Position numbers and translations under genes: made by a program. Shown piece after piece: positions 45,495 to 54,714 of a stretch of DNA of 59,345 bases. Below the pieces are notes generated by a model, which had not been told where the DNA came from, ran no database searches, and saw only the letters and a list, made by a program, of their open reading frames with translations. Source of the stretch: a virus; IMG/VR virus record IMGVR_UViG_3300009419_000021, positions 1 through 59,345 of that record. One strand, given 5' to 3'. Numbering within the stretch: position 1 is the first letter of the stretch; each line of letters begins with the position of its first letter.

Positions 45495-46964
45495 TTACAG
45501 GTAAGTGCTAACAGAACCAGGAGTAAACGCAGTACCAAGACCTTTGACAATGATCAGGTGATAATAAAGATTAGCACCGAAGATATTGTTTACGATACCA
45601 TAACGGGTCATGAGTCCAACGCGAGGAGCGAAATCATTCGGTCCAATTGTGCGTTGCACCATAATCGGGATGTATGGGCAGTAAATAATACCTGTGTCAT
45701 AGTATTCAGAACCTTTGTAACCCAACAGAGCATACTCAACACCGCCACCACCGTTAGGAGGATTGGTGTAGTAGTTATTATCTCTATAGAGTGAAGTGTT
45801 CTGAACTTCAGTCCGAGTATCACGATAAACCGTCCAGCGGCTACCAACCGTACCAACTTTAGCAATACCTACACCAGCCGTGGAAACAGTTCCATTAACT
45901 TCAAAAACTTTGAAGTCAGGAAGCATTTCGAGGATGCTGCAAACACGAGGAGTTGCGATAACAAAGTTAGCAGCACCTCTACGGTTACGAGCAGCCATAC
46001 GACCACTTTCGATAAGCAAACGTTGATAGAAGGTAAGGTTTCTTTCAGCAGTCCAACGACCATCCGCACTAACAGGACTCCAGATGGAGAAACCTGCGCC
46101 AGCACCAGCATTGAAAGCAGTTTGGATCATACGCATCACAACTTCACGGTCGATCTCAGCTTGGATCTCATACGACATTGCATTCGTAAGTTCTCCATCG
46201 ATATCGATACCGTTCATGTTTTTGATGTCTTGTTCCAACTCTACACTCCAACGAGTTGCAAGTCTACGTGTTCCAGCTTCAACAGCAGTTTTGTCAAACT
46301 TGAGTTCGATTTGAGGGATTTTACCCGTCAATTCGTAGTTGCTCAAGAGTTCAGCAATACCACGGTCTTGATCTGCGAATGTCCATTCGGCATGACCCGA
46401 AAGGAAACCAGCAGATGTGCCAGTGAAACGTGTGTCCAGAAGTTGATAACCAAGTTCGTCGTTCGGAAGACCAGTGCTACCTTCGTAGGCACTAGAACCG
46501 TTTGAACGGTAGTTAGTTCCGTTCGATCCTGCACTCTTACCGTCGATATCCATATTGCTAAGGGTATCGCCTTGATAAGCGTAACGAAGAGCGAAAGCAA
46601 GACCAACAGGACCGCCCATAGGCTGAACGCCTACGATCTCATTGGAAATCAATTCAGGGAAAGTGCGTCGAATCATAGGAATCAGAATCTTTGGAAGACG
46701 AGCATCACCAGTAGCATAGGAGTCGCTGTTAGCGATACCATTGCCAATGTTAGTCGTTGCACCAAACACACCACCGCTAGCGGCAGTATTGGATTCTTGA
46801 AAGCACCACTGTTCTTGGTTCTCAAGCAGCATAGCGGTAGTCTTGTAAACGTGTTCGTTCTGGATAGCAGGAATCGAGTTCGAGCTATAGTCCAGCACTT
46901 TACGCCATTTAGCGACTGCGCGTTGCATTTTTGAGCCATTTAAATCAGTTTGTGGGATATTCAT
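45495..46964 (-). CDS. Major capsid protein, gp23-like
   Basis: 489 aa. ARLPKILIPMIRRTFPELIS, NEIVGVQPMGGPVGLAFALRY is the well-known T4 gp23 region. A likely protease cut site lies before SNTAASGGVFGATTN (after FQE), as in T4 where gp21 removes the N-terminus. RRGAANFVIATPRVCSILEMLPDF also fits. AAATATAT before the ATG. Confidence 0.92.
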   Translation of the reverse strand: MNIPQTDLNGSKMQRAVAKWRKVLDYSSNSIPAIQNEHVYKTTAMLLENQEQWCFQESNTAASGGVFGATTNIGNGIANSDSYATGDARLPKILIPMIRRTFPELISNEIVGVQPMGGPVGLAFALRYAYQGDTLSNMDIDGKSAGSNGTNYRSNGSSAYEGSTGLPNDELGYQLLDTRFTGTSAGFLSGHAEWTFADQDRGIAELLSNYELTGKIPQIELKFDKTAVEAGTRRLATRWSVELEQDIKNMNGIDIDGELTNAMSYEIQAEIDREVVMRMIQTAFNAGAGAGFSIWSPVSADGRWTAERNLTFYQRLLIESGRMAARNRRGAANFVIATPRVCSILEMLPDFKVFEVNGTVSTAGVGIAKVGTVGSRWTVYRDTRTEVQNTSLYRDNNYYTNPPNGGGGVEYALLGYKGSEYYDTGIIYCPYIPIMVQRTIGPNDFAPRVGLMTRYGIVNNIFGANLYYHLIIVKGLGTAFTPGSVSTYL

Positions 46965-47026
46965 ATATATTTGACTTTCTATTCACATTTGTTCAGGAAT
47001 TAATTCCTCATAGTGCGGGGTGGAAA

Positions 47027-47911
47027 TTATCTTCTGAATTCCATCGTTTGAAGGATACTCAGATAAGGATCATTCTCCTCTACATCATTACTTACCTTTT
47101 CCGTGATAATTTTTTGATTTTTCACGAAATCTGGCTTATGTTTACGGTTTTGGAGAGCTTCTTCCTTGATTACTTCAAGTTGTTTCTTCTCTTGTTTTTC
47201 AAAAAGACGCACTGTGTAATCGAAATTTTCTTTGATAAAGGTAAGAGACTTGTCACCAAGAGCTTTCTTAATGAAGTTCTTTTTAGATTCAGGATACTTG
47301 GAAGTCTTACCTTCGAGGAAGAGTTTAACTTGTGTGTTATTTTTCTCTTCAGTGATAACTTTGAGATTGCTCTTCAAAGAAGCGTTCTCATTACGAAGTT
47401 TGTCCAATTCAGTTTTACCTTGAAGAATTGCATCGGAAACGGATTCTTTCATGACAGCAGAATCAATTGCAAACACTTTGCGAAGATTCTCCAACACATT
47501 CATAGCGGTTTTATTCTTAACTGCTTGCTCAATATCTTTAGCAGGAATGGATTCATTCAAAAATTCTTCCAAATATGCACTAACAGACTCAGTGAGTTGT
47601 TTTTTGAATCTAATCAAATCACCTTGTTGTTCTCTTTCGTATTTCTTAACAACTTTAACCAATTTGGTGGTCTTATCTCTGTCAAAAGCTTCCATCAATT
47701 TTTTCATTTTGATGGTGCGATCTTTATCAAGCGATTCCATGACCGATCCCAATTTAGCAGCATACACTTCATCCTGTTCAACCAATGCAGCTTCAACTGC
47801 AAGATCTACTTTAGCTTCCAATGCTTTTTGGATAGCACTAACGGATTCGTCGGAAAGACCGAGACTTTTTTGAACGTCTTCAGAGAAAAGATTCTGTTTG
47901 TTTTTCTTCAT
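47027..47911 (-). CDS. Prohead scaffold protein, gp22-like
   Basis: 294 aa, helical, rich in K and E. ALEAKVDLAVEAALVEQDEV, KLMEAFDRDKTTKLVKVVKK, YEREQQGDLIRFKKQLTESV. Its place between the protease and the capsid gene matches T4 gp22. It should be degraded by the gp21-like protease. A late box abuts the ATG. Confidence 0.8.
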   Translation of the reverse strand: MKKNKQNLFSEDVQKSLGLSDESVSAIQKALEAKVDLAVEAALVEQDEVYAAKLGSVMESLDKDRTIKMKKLMEAFDRDKTTKLVKVVKKYEREQQGDLIRFKKQLTESVSAYLEEFLNESIPAKDIEQAVKNKTAMNVLENLRKVFAIDSAVMKESVSDAILQGKTELDKLRNENASLKSNLKVITEEKNNTQVKLFLEGKTSKYPESKKNFIKKALGDKSLTFIKENFDYTVRLFEKQEKKQLEVIKEEALQNRKHKPDFVKNQKIITEKVSNDVEENDPYLSILQTMEFRR

Positions 47912-47948
47912 AATATTATTTAGAGATTTGATATAACTTTTTTATGTT

Positions 47949-48401
47949 TTAGAACAAAGGTTTTTCAATTTCTTGAGAAATTTTCTCTTGAATCTTGTTA
48001 TTGATGGTATCTTTCAGATATTTATGAGCGTTTGCATGATCATCAGTCATGATAGCTTCGATAAATTTGATGATAGATGCGGACTCGTTGAGTCCTTCGG
48101 GTTTTTTACGATCATAAGAACCTTTACCTTTTTTGGGTTTCTCAACTTTAGTTGCTGGTGCAAATCGTTTACGGTCTTCCACTTTAGGTCCTTCGAAAAC
48201 AGTTTTGCCACCTCCCTGTTTCATTTTTTTAGTCACAGATTGTTCATCTTCTTCTTTTTCAGTCTTGAGGAATTTTTTAATTTCTTTTTTTGGCATTTCT
48301 TTGGCTACTTTTTTAGCTTCACCTGATACACCTTTTTGTCCTTTTTTGGCTCCCATTACAGCACCAAAAAATTTTTTTTGTTTTTCCGTTTTAGATGGCA
48401 T
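47949..48401 (-). CDS. DUF3008-like core protein
   Basis: 150 aa, strongly basic. MPSKTEKQKKFFGAVMGAKK, then GEAKKVAKEMPKKEIKKFL: the MPS-K-x2-KQ-x-FF start of a family found in many phages. Its place between the protease and scaffold corresponds to prohead core gp67/68, so a core role is likely. Confidence 0.7.
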   Translation of the reverse strand: MPSKTEKQKKFFGAVMGAKKGQKGVSGEAKKVAKEMPKKEIKKFLKTEKEEDEQSVTKKMKQGGGKTVFEGPKVEDRKRFAPATKVEKPKKGKGSYDRKKPEGLNESASIIKFIEAIMTDDHANAHKYLKDTINNKIQEKISQEIEKPLF

Positions 48402-48409
48402 ATTATTAT

Positions 48410-49075
48410 TTAGATACTATTGATAAATTTTATGATTTGTTGACGGAGATACGACTCGATATCATGTTTCGGGAGAGTTTTAATGGTCTTTTCAAAATTT
48501 TCATATACTTCTTCAAAAGAACCGTCTTGTTCAACAACGTATGTTTTACTTTCCAAAATACCATTAACGAATGCTTTTGGATAAGATGGATCTGCAACAG
48601 CATCAATAGCTACCAAGTGCATATTTTGAACTAGATTGTAATCATTATTTTCCATCAATTGTCCCAATGCACGAGTGGACATACCGACTTTAACGCCATC
48701 ATTGATAAGCGCACGGAGGATCTGACCAGTAGGTGTTGACAAGACTTTCGCTTTACCAACAAAATAATCATTAACTTCAGTCAATTCTGTTACCAAATGG
48801 CAAGCTCTCTCCAGATTAACATCAGCACTAGTAGGGTGATTCAACTCACCCATCGCTCTACCTGGAAGAACCATCTCATTGATATATCTTTGAACTTCAG
48901 TTCTCGTATCATCAAGTTTATACATTCTTTTATTTTTATTCACGCTATTGCAACCGATGAACGGTCCTTTAACATAAAGATTGGATGTACTGTTTCGATT
49001 GGATTGTTCTTCGATAACTTCAAAGTTATCAAACACATCAGGATTCTCAGCAATTAATTTAAGTTTCAACGCCAT
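48410..49075 (-). CDS. Prohead core protease, gp21-like
   Basis: 221 aa. VLPGRAMGELNHPTSADVNL is the conserved histidine region of T4 gp21, followed by VGMSTRALGQL with the likely catalytic serine. It processes scaffold and capsid proteins and, in T4, internal proteins after the targeting sequence. Late-type box ATAAATAATATC before the ATG. Confidence 0.88.
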   Translation of the reverse strand: MALKLKLIAENPDVFDNFEVIEEQSNRNSTSNLYVKGPFIGCNSVNKNKRMYKLDDTRTEVQRYINEMVLPGRAMGELNHPTSADVNLERACHLVTELTEVNDYFVGKAKVLSTPTGQILRALINDGVKVGMSTRALGQLMENNDYNLVQNMHLVAIDAVADPSYPKAFVNGILESKTYVVEQDGSFEEVYENFEKTIKTLPKHDIESYLRQQIIKFINSI

Positions 49076-49108
49076 GATATTATTTATGTTTAGTGATTGT
49101 AAATTCTA

Positions 49109-49570
49109 TTAATTTAATTCTTTTTCTGTAATAATAATAAAATCCATGCCATGCTTCTTCGCGAATTCTTTGGCAAATGCCCATTTATCACAATTATTCT
49201 TCCATGCTACTTGTTCATAAAGCAGATTGGATTTCTTTTTATTTTTAGTAGCTTTTGGTTCTTGGGTCTGTTTCCAAGGTTTAACCTCTATGAGATATTT
49301 TTTAATTTTATCGCCTTCTTTTATTTTTACATAAGCATCAATAAAATACTTACGATTTTTCCTTTGAACACTATCGAAATAAGGAATAGTAATTTCTTCG
49401 CTATTCCATTCCAAAACATTCACATTATTATCTGCCCATCGAAACAATTTCAATTCTAAACCAGATCGAAAAATTATATTATCTAATTTACCAATATACT
49501 TTTGAGGATTTTTAGGGGCAAAAAATCCTTGTTTAAATCTCGAATCTTTTTTTAAAGGTAGATTACCCAT
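49109..49570 (-). CDS. Head completion protein, gp4-like
   Basis: 153 aa. KQGFFAPKNPQKYIGKLDNI, FRSGLELKLFRWADNNVNVLEW, SEEITIPYFDSV, KYFIDAYVKIKEGD, KKYLIEVKPWKQ: the order and motifs of T4 gp4 (50/65), which has a nuclease-like fold (E, D-x, E-x-K). It is needed for completion of full heads. Its ATG overlaps the upstream stop (TAATG). Confidence 0.88.
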   Translation of the reverse strand: MGNLPLKKDSRFKQGFFAPKNPQKYIGKLDNIIFRSGLELKLFRWADNNVNVLEWNSEEITIPYFDSVQRKNRKYFIDAYVKIKEGDKIKKYLIEVKPWKQTQEPKATKNKKKSNLLYEQVAWKNNCDKWAFAKEFAKKHGMDFIIITEKELN

Positions 49571-49920
49571 TATACCATATGATCAGGCTCCACAATCTGA
49601 GGCAACAAAGCAATAAGCTCTTCCTGTGTCAATTCTTGAACATCAGGAAATAATCCTTGTCCGATTGCCTCAAGTAGTCTTAATGACCATAGAGCGGTAT
49701 ATGCCTTTCTTCCGTCAGCGAGATCAGTAAGAGAAGCTGTTTCAGGAAATCTCAAAGCTCTTAATCTTGTATGCTCAGAGTCATCCCAACCACATGCTAT
49801 AGTCGTTACTGTTAAAAGTCCATCTGTTGCTTGTTCACCATACTGCTCATTGAGTGTTGGTAATTGTGCTACTAGTGCTTCCTGAAAAGCGAATGTTTTG
49901 AATTCTGTTGAGTATTTCAT
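49570..49920 (-). CDS. Hypothetical helical protein
   Basis: 116 aa. EFKTFAFQEALVAQLPTLNE, TTIACGWDDSEHTRLRALRFPE, LWSLRLLEAIGQGLFPDVQE. Mainly helical. Next to fibre-like genes, so it may be a fibre assembly factor; not recognised. Confidence 0.6.
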   Translation of the reverse strand: MKYSTEFKTFAFQEALVAQLPTLNEQYGEQATDGLLTVTTIACGWDDSEHTRLRALRFPETASLTDLADGRKAYTALWSLRLLEAIGQGLFPDVQELTQEELIALLPQIVEPDHMV

Positions 49921-49950
49921 AATGTTATTTTAGCTTATTAATTGGATATG

Positions 49951-50739
49951 TCAATATACCCACTGAAACAATCTATCTTCGAATAGTGTATTTCTCAATA
50001 AAGTTTCTATCGTTTTATAATCAGATTGCTGAAAAATATTGTTATTTATATGCATCAAAAATGAATTTATACCACCAGCCATATAAGAAGAACTGGAATT
50101 TGATGTTAGCCCTGTAAGTGTTTGTGTTGTTGTGCTATAATTTAATCCGATTGTATTTGGGTTTGAAATGTAGGCTGTTGTAGCACCAGCAACGTTTCTG
50201 GAAAATCCAGTAAATGCTACGAAATCTCTGTTATTAAAAGTTCCTATGTTACCTCTAAAAGCGGTAGTACCCTTACCTACATCGAAATAATCAAACCAAG
50301 TAGTGTTAGTTGATACAGTTCCGATTAACCAGCCACCAGCATCGACATTGTGACCAATTAAACGTTGATTTGATGTAGAAAATAAACCACCGACACAACA
50401 CATAGTGCCAGAAAAATTATTAGGCACATAAGTCAAACTTGTAAAATCGACACGAGTGGTTATACCATTCTGTGTCCACCCTAAAGCATTTGAAACAGAC
50501 CCATTATAAACACCTAAACCTCCAAGACCGTATATAACATTACCTTTACCAGCATTATGAATGCTTCTCATAGGATAACACACCATTGAATTCCATAGAC
50601 CAATCTTTTTAATTTCAACGACAAACTTATTAATCTGCTTTAAATTTTCAGGTAAAATAGTAACTCCACTACCTGCCTTAACTCTAGCAGCATAAGCAAT
50701 AGTATCTTTATCTAATCCATATGTTCTTGTTTTTGGCAT
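49951..50739 (-). CDS. Fibre/adhesin-like protein, paralogue 4
   Basis: 262 aa. The N-terminal domain (TYGLDKDTIAYAARVKAGSG, INKFVVEIKKIGLWNSMVCY, RSIHNAGKGNVIYGLGGLG) is shared by three genes to its right. The middle reads as a concanavalin-like jelly roll (lectin-type). The C-terminus does not end in GLGLP like the others, so it may be truncated. Likely a virion adhesin. Confidence 0.7.
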   Translation of the reverse strand: MPKTRTYGLDKDTIAYAARVKAGSGVTILPENLKQINKFVVEIKKIGLWNSMVCYPMRSIHNAGKGNVIYGLGGLGVYNGSVSNALGWTQNGITTRVDFTSLTYVPNNFSGTMCCVGGLFSTSNQRLIGHNVDAGGWLIGTVSTNTTWFDYFDVGKGTTAFRGNIGTFNNRDFVAFTGFSRNVAGATTAYISNPNTIGLNYSTTTQTLTGLTSNSSSSYMAGGINSFLMHINNNIFQQSDYKTIETLLRNTLFEDRLFQWVY

Positions 50740-50783
50740 ATTATGGCAATCCTAATCCTTTCCCAATTGTTGTTTTAATTAAA
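50735..50783 (-). repeat. 49-bp direct repeat between fibre paralogues, copy 1
   Basis: From GGCATATTATGGCAATCC to TTTTAATTAAA, covering the end of one fibre gene and the spacer before the next. Copy 2 at 51579-51627 differs at a single base. Confidence 0.85.
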
Positions 50784-51583
50784 CGATACAAGTTAGCATC
50801 CTGTATATCTGAAACTAGACTATTTGTTAAAAATGCAAAAGAAGCTGTTAAGTTTAGAGGTGTATTATATCCTCCAAATCTTACAAAACTTGGAGTGGAG
50901 GTATTCCAATCGTTGCTCGCTGATCCCTGACTTACTTGATTGGTATTAAGCGTGAAACGACCTGTTGTACCCGAGGTAAGTCTTATAGAAAAGTAATGCC
51001 GCCCTGTTCTAGTAAATGGAGTAGATGCACCACCGCCAACATTTTGCACACTTACTGAAGCTTGAAACCATGTTCCTATATATGTGCTTATGTTTTGAGC
51101 AGACGGAACTGACGATGTGCCAATAGCAAACTGCCTTCCATTAATAGAGGTTTGAGCAGTAGCCCAATACCCAGCATTATTACCTATATCGGTATCGAGT
51201 TTTAATACTGCTCCATGAGCAACAGGAGCTACACCAATATCTCTTATAGGGGTACTAAACAACGGATTACCTGCTGTTGATCTAACAATGCCGTCTACAC
51301 TCCAAGTAGCAGCATTTAATAGGGTAGCATCAGCACCTACTTGCTGACCTCCACCTAAACTTAGAGCATTAGCTCCTGATCCTATATTATGAATGGATCT
51401 AAAAAGGTAGCATACCATAGTATGCCATAGCCCTAAATCTTTTAATCCGATAATAAAATTATCAATATCTACAGCATCACTATTAGTTATTGGACTCAAT
51501 CCAATAAGTGATCTATATGTATCAACTTTATTGAGATAACGTTTGGTATCTATATCAAATGTATATTTTCTTTCTGTTGGCAT
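50741..51583 (-). CDS. Fibre/adhesin-like protein, paralogue 3
   Basis: 280 aa. Shared N-terminal domain (DNFIIGLKDLGLWHTMVCYL, FRSIHNIGSGANALSLGGGQ), a jelly-roll centre (GRHYFSIRLTSGTTGRFTLN) and the ending IKTTIGKGLGLP. Only 1 base separates it from paralogue 4. Confidence 0.7.
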   Translation of the reverse strand: MPTERKYTFDIDTKRYLNKVDTYRSLIGLSPITNSDAVDIDNFIIGLKDLGLWHTMVCYLFRSIHNIGSGANALSLGGGQQVGADATLLNAATWSVDGIVRSTAGNPLFSTPIRDIGVAPVAHGAVLKLDTDIGNNAGYWATAQTSINGRQFAIGTSSVPSAQNISTYIGTWFQASVSVQNVGGGASTPFTRTGRHYFSIRLTSGTTGRFTLNTNQVSQGSASNDWNTSTPSFVRFGGYNTPLNLTASFAFLTNSLVSDIQDANLYRLIKTTIGKGLGLP

Positions 51584-51627
51584 ATTATGGCAATCCTAAT
51601 CCTTTCCCAATTGTCGTTTTAATTAAA
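51579..51627 (-). repeat. 49-bp direct repeat between fibre paralogues, copy 2
   Basis: Same sequence as 50735-50783 with one T/C difference, 844 bases away. It joins the end of paralogue 2 to the start of paralogue 3. Confidence 0.85.
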
Positions 51628-52463
51628 TTGTAGACACCTGAATATTCTGTTGTAGTAATAGCTCTATTAGCTAAAATCATGAGACTCATAGTCCCTTGAA
51701 AATAGTCGCCTGAACCTGTCTGTCCGTTTCTAGCACCTATTCCCATAGTAGGAAAAGTTGTATTATTAAAAAACGGTAAAGTCTTATTACTGATTGTAGT
51801 ACTTGCATTAAGAGAAGTTGCTAATCCAGATGTTGTAGCTTGACCAAATGCGAGGTAATTAACATGCATTTGTGCTGTATTGTAAGTTAAAAGTGTTCCA
51901 GCCGCTGCATCACCTGTAGCACTTGTAGGCGACGAATTAAAAGTAAAATAATACCTCTCAGCAACGCCAGTACCAGTCAAATAAGAATGGTTTTGTACAT
52001 TAATGCGCAAACCTCTTGTAGACACAGTAGCTCCATCATTACCGAGTAACGCTCTACCTGTGGTTGTGAAATCTGGTTGGTGTAAGCAGATCATGCTAAA
52101 TCCTGTAACTACAGGACTATTTAAAAAGTTGGGAATTCTTATATATTGAGAACTAGCAGCAGTGAAGCTTATACCAGATAGCCCCCATGTAGGGCTATTC
52201 TGCGCGATCCCATCAAACTTACCTATACCGCCTAAACTTAATACATTTGATGTGCTTCCTATATTATGCTGACTACGTAAGGGATAAGCAATAATGTTTT
52301 GCCATAAATTTAACTGCTTTAATCCCTTAACAAAATTGTCTACATCTGCTACATCAGTAGGAGCTAATTCTCTACCATAGGTGTATAACTTTTGAAGGTA
52401 TTGCTTTGTCTCATTTTGTAACCCATATGATCTTTTCTCTGTATTATAATATCTTTTTGCCAT
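51585..52463 (-). CDS. Fibre/adhesin-like protein, paralogue 2
   Basis: 292 aa. N-terminal domain VDNFVKGLKQLNLWQNIIAY, PLRSQHNIGSTSNVLSLGGI; jelly-roll strands (GFSMICLHQPDFTTTGRALL), ending IKTTIGKGLGLP. Likely a virion adhesin. Confidence 0.7.
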   Translation of the reverse strand: MAKRYYNTEKRSYGLQNETKQYLQKLYTYGRELAPTDVADVDNFVKGLKQLNLWQNIIAYPLRSQHNIGSTSNVLSLGGIGKFDGIAQNSPTWGLSGISFTAASSQYIRIPNFLNSPVVTGFSMICLHQPDFTTTGRALLGNDGATVSTRGLRINVQNHSYLTGTGVAERYYFTFNSSPTSATGDAAAGTLLTYNTAQMHVNYLAFGQATTSGLATSLNASTTISNKTLPFFNNTTFPTMGIGARNGQTGSGDYFQGTMSLMILANRAITTTEYSGVYNLIKTTIGKGLGLP

Positions 52464-52466
52464 ATA

Positions 52467-53411
52467 TTAGGGTAGTCCGAGGTTTGAGCCGAGGGTTGAT
52501 TTGTATAAGGAGAAAAATAAGATTTGATCTGAAATTGTTATTCTCTTAGTTATTAGACCATTAAATGATATGTTACCATAATAGGGTACAGTATTTGATC
52601 CTCTATTTCCAATTTTATATGCGCCTGTTGGGAATGGTCTAGGACCAGCACCTGGTGTGACAGTCAAATTGACTCCGTTTAAATTGATAATGGTGTCAGT
52701 ATTATCTGTAGATGTTCCAATATAATAATAATTGCTACTAGATAATGTTGCTCCAGCAGTAGTATATCCAGTAACATAATTAGTAGCACCTCCGTCATCC
52801 CCTAGTGAAGTATACCACGTTATAATCTCATTTGTTAATCCTGCCGTACTCGATCCTAATGTTATTCCTGAGAACGACTTACACCCAACAACTGATTGAG
52901 CATTACTCGAAGCAGTTATTGTAGACAATGGAGAAATGATAGTCAATGTCGTGGCGATTGAAGGTAATGTACCAACATCAATAACACCTGTAGTAGAAGT
53001 ATTTGGAAATGTTATACTATTTGCTCCCCATGTTGGACCATTAGCTATTGTACCATTATAAGTTCCCAATCCACCTAAACTATATACGGTTGATCCAGTT
53101 CCAATATTCTGGTAATTTCTCAGCGACCAGCAGACCATATCTTTCCATAGATTAAGAGATTTTACACCTCTTGTAAACCAAAGCACTTCACATCTTCCTA
53201 AAGGATCAGTTACTCCTGCTCTTGTAAGATAAGCATCACCATCAGTATCATTAAATCCTAGACTAAATCTTGACCAAACACCAGATCTCTTCAAGCTCTC
53301 TACTCTATCATTGATAGTTTTTATAGTAGAAGGAGATACATTGATACCATTCTCAGCCTGAAGACGGTTGATATATGCTTTAACTTCATTTTGTATCCCG
53401 TAGTATTTCAT
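52467..53411 (-). CDS. Fibre/adhesin-like protein, paralogue 1
   Basis: 314 aa. The same domain with a duplication or insertion: VESLKRSGVWSRFSLGFNDT, about 20 residues more (DGDAYLTRAGVTDPLGRCEV), then GVKSLNLWKDMVCWSLRNYQ. Jelly-roll centre, ending STLGSNLGLP. Its ATG overlaps the stop of the C1q-like gene. Confidence 0.7.
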   Translation of the reverse strand: MKYYGIQNEVKAYINRLQAENGINVSPSTIKTINDRVESLKRSGVWSRFSLGFNDTDGDAYLTRAGVTDPLGRCEVLWFTRGVKSLNLWKDMVCWSLRNYQNIGTGSTVYSLGGLGTYNGTIANGPTWGANSITFPNTSTTGVIDVGTLPSIATTLTIISPLSTITASSNAQSVVGCKSFSGITLGSSTAGLTNEIITWYTSLGDDGGATNYVTGYTTAGATLSSSNYYYIGTSTDNTDTIINLNGVNLTVTPGAGPRPFPTGAYKIGNRGSNTVPYYGNISFNGLITKRITISDQILFFSLYKSTLGSNLGLP

Positions 53412-53947
53412 TAATTAATCTTATATACTTCGACTTTAGACCAAGCACCATCAGGTGTACCAACGATTACTTGCGCGGAATTAGACGAATACGCTTGAAA
53501 GGTGAGATAATCAGTGGAACCATTTAAGTATACAATAGCATTAGCGTTTAAAAATGTATTGACCGATGCCGTGCCATTGATTGGCTGTTGAGTCAAAGCA
53601 ACCGCTGATCCCGTTCTTAAAATTTGTATATTATTTTGATTGCCGCTACCTGCTGTACCTGATTGCCAAGCTATTTGATAACTAATAAAATAATAACCTG
53701 GCACTGTCGGTGTTATTCTTGTTGCAGATAATCCAAACACTGATACCCATAAATTAGGGTCGTTTTTAATATAATCAAATAGTATAGGAGTATCTGAAGC
53801 GTTATTAGCAGTTTTATTAGCTGATAACGATGCTGTTACAACATAGTCTGTATTTGATGCTATATCACCTGAAACATTAAGCGATCCATTGACACTTAAA
53901 CTTGTAGTTCTAGTAATACTTGGTGAACCTGAAAAGTTAATAGGCAT
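53411..53947 (-). CDS. C1q/TNF-like domain virion protein
   Basis: 178 aa from ATG 53947. PGYYFISYQIAWQSGTAGSGN, then IQILRTGSAVALTQQPI, DYLTFQAYSSNSAQVIVG and WSKVEVYKI follow the strand order of C1q-like jelly rolls, often the tip of phage fibres. One of the few genes with a purine-rich GGGAGGGAG upstream (Shine-Dalgarno-like). Confidence 0.7.
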   Translation of the reverse strand: MPINFSGSPSITRTTSLSVNGSLNVSGDIASNTDYVVTASLSANKTANNASDTPILFDYIKNDPNLWVSVFGLSATRITPTVPGYYFISYQIAWQSGTAGSGNQNNIQILRTGSAVALTQQPINGTASVNTFLNANAIVYLNGSTDYLTFQAYSSNSAQVIVGTPDGAWSKVEVYKIN

Positions 53948-53949
53948 AA

Positions 53950-54690
53950 TTAAACTCCCTCCCAAAAAATGTATTGATTCGATAATCCAGATAATGTATT
54001 AACTGAAATATCCCCTTTGTATCTATCATCAGAAAACTTCTCTCCTCTACCATCAAATGCTGCTGATCCTGGATATAGTATAAAGTTAAATGAGTTTTGG
54101 TTACATCCTAGACCATATTTAACATATAGTGGTTGTGTTCCTAGATTTTGTCCGAATAGTGTGATTCTATTTGAGTTTGCTGAAAGAACCTGAGTACCTA
54201 CTCCTGTTAGAGCAGTCCCTAGAGTCGCACCACTAAGATAGTTGGAAACTGAACCATAGCCAATATCAAATGTAGTAACACTATCAATATCTTTATCTAA
54301 GTCTCCTTGTAGTGCCATTGCCCCACCTGTCTGCGCATCAATAGTAATAAATGCATTTGTGCCTGTTAATGCTGGTATAGCAGATACAGAAGTGACAGGT
54401 GAGTATGAAGTTGCATCAAAATATTTTGCATAGACTGGTGATGTTAAATCATCGATAAATATCTGAAGTCTATCAGTACTCAACATTGAGGTTGTTGTAG
54501 CACTGAGAGTGAGAACATTACCTGTTAGATATCCACCCTTGGTTGGATCTGCAAAATTATAAATTATAGTATTACGTGTTACATTGGTGATCAACAAAAT
54601 TTGATCTAATGTAATATTTGGATAGCTAGTAATCTGCACTCTTCCTATTGGAGATGCTGAAAAGGCATATGTTGTTGTTAAGGTCTTCAT
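53950..54690 (-). CDS. Virion structural protein
   Basis: 246 aa, beta-rich. PIGRVQITSYPNITLDQILL, DRLQIFIDDLTSPVYAKYFD, NSFNFILYPGSAAFDGRGEK. A fibre adaptor is possible. Starts after CTAAATAACGAAAGATA. It precedes the C1q-like gene without a gap. Confidence 0.6.
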   Translation of the reverse strand: MKTLTTTYAFSASPIGRVQITSYPNITLDQILLITNVTRNTIIYNFADPTKGGYLTGNVLTLSATTTSMLSTDRLQIFIDDLTSPVYAKYFDATSYSPVTSVSAIPALTGTNAFITIDAQTGGAMALQGDLDKDIDSVTTFDIGYGSVSNYLSGATLGTALTGVGTQVLSANSNRITLFGQNLGTQPLYVKYGLGCNQNSFNFILYPGSAAFDGRGEKFSDDRYKGDISVNTLSGLSNQYIFWEGV

Positions 54691-54714
54691 TATCTTTCGT
54701 TATTTAGTATGATA

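Noticed and set aside
46931-47923. 330-codon open frame on the plus strand
   Set aside because: It is antisense to the scaffold gene (47027-47911), which has a late box at its start, fits the T4 gene order and has scaffold-like composition. The plus-strand translation is Phe/Leu/Ser-rich as expected from antisense of a Lys/Glu coiled coil.
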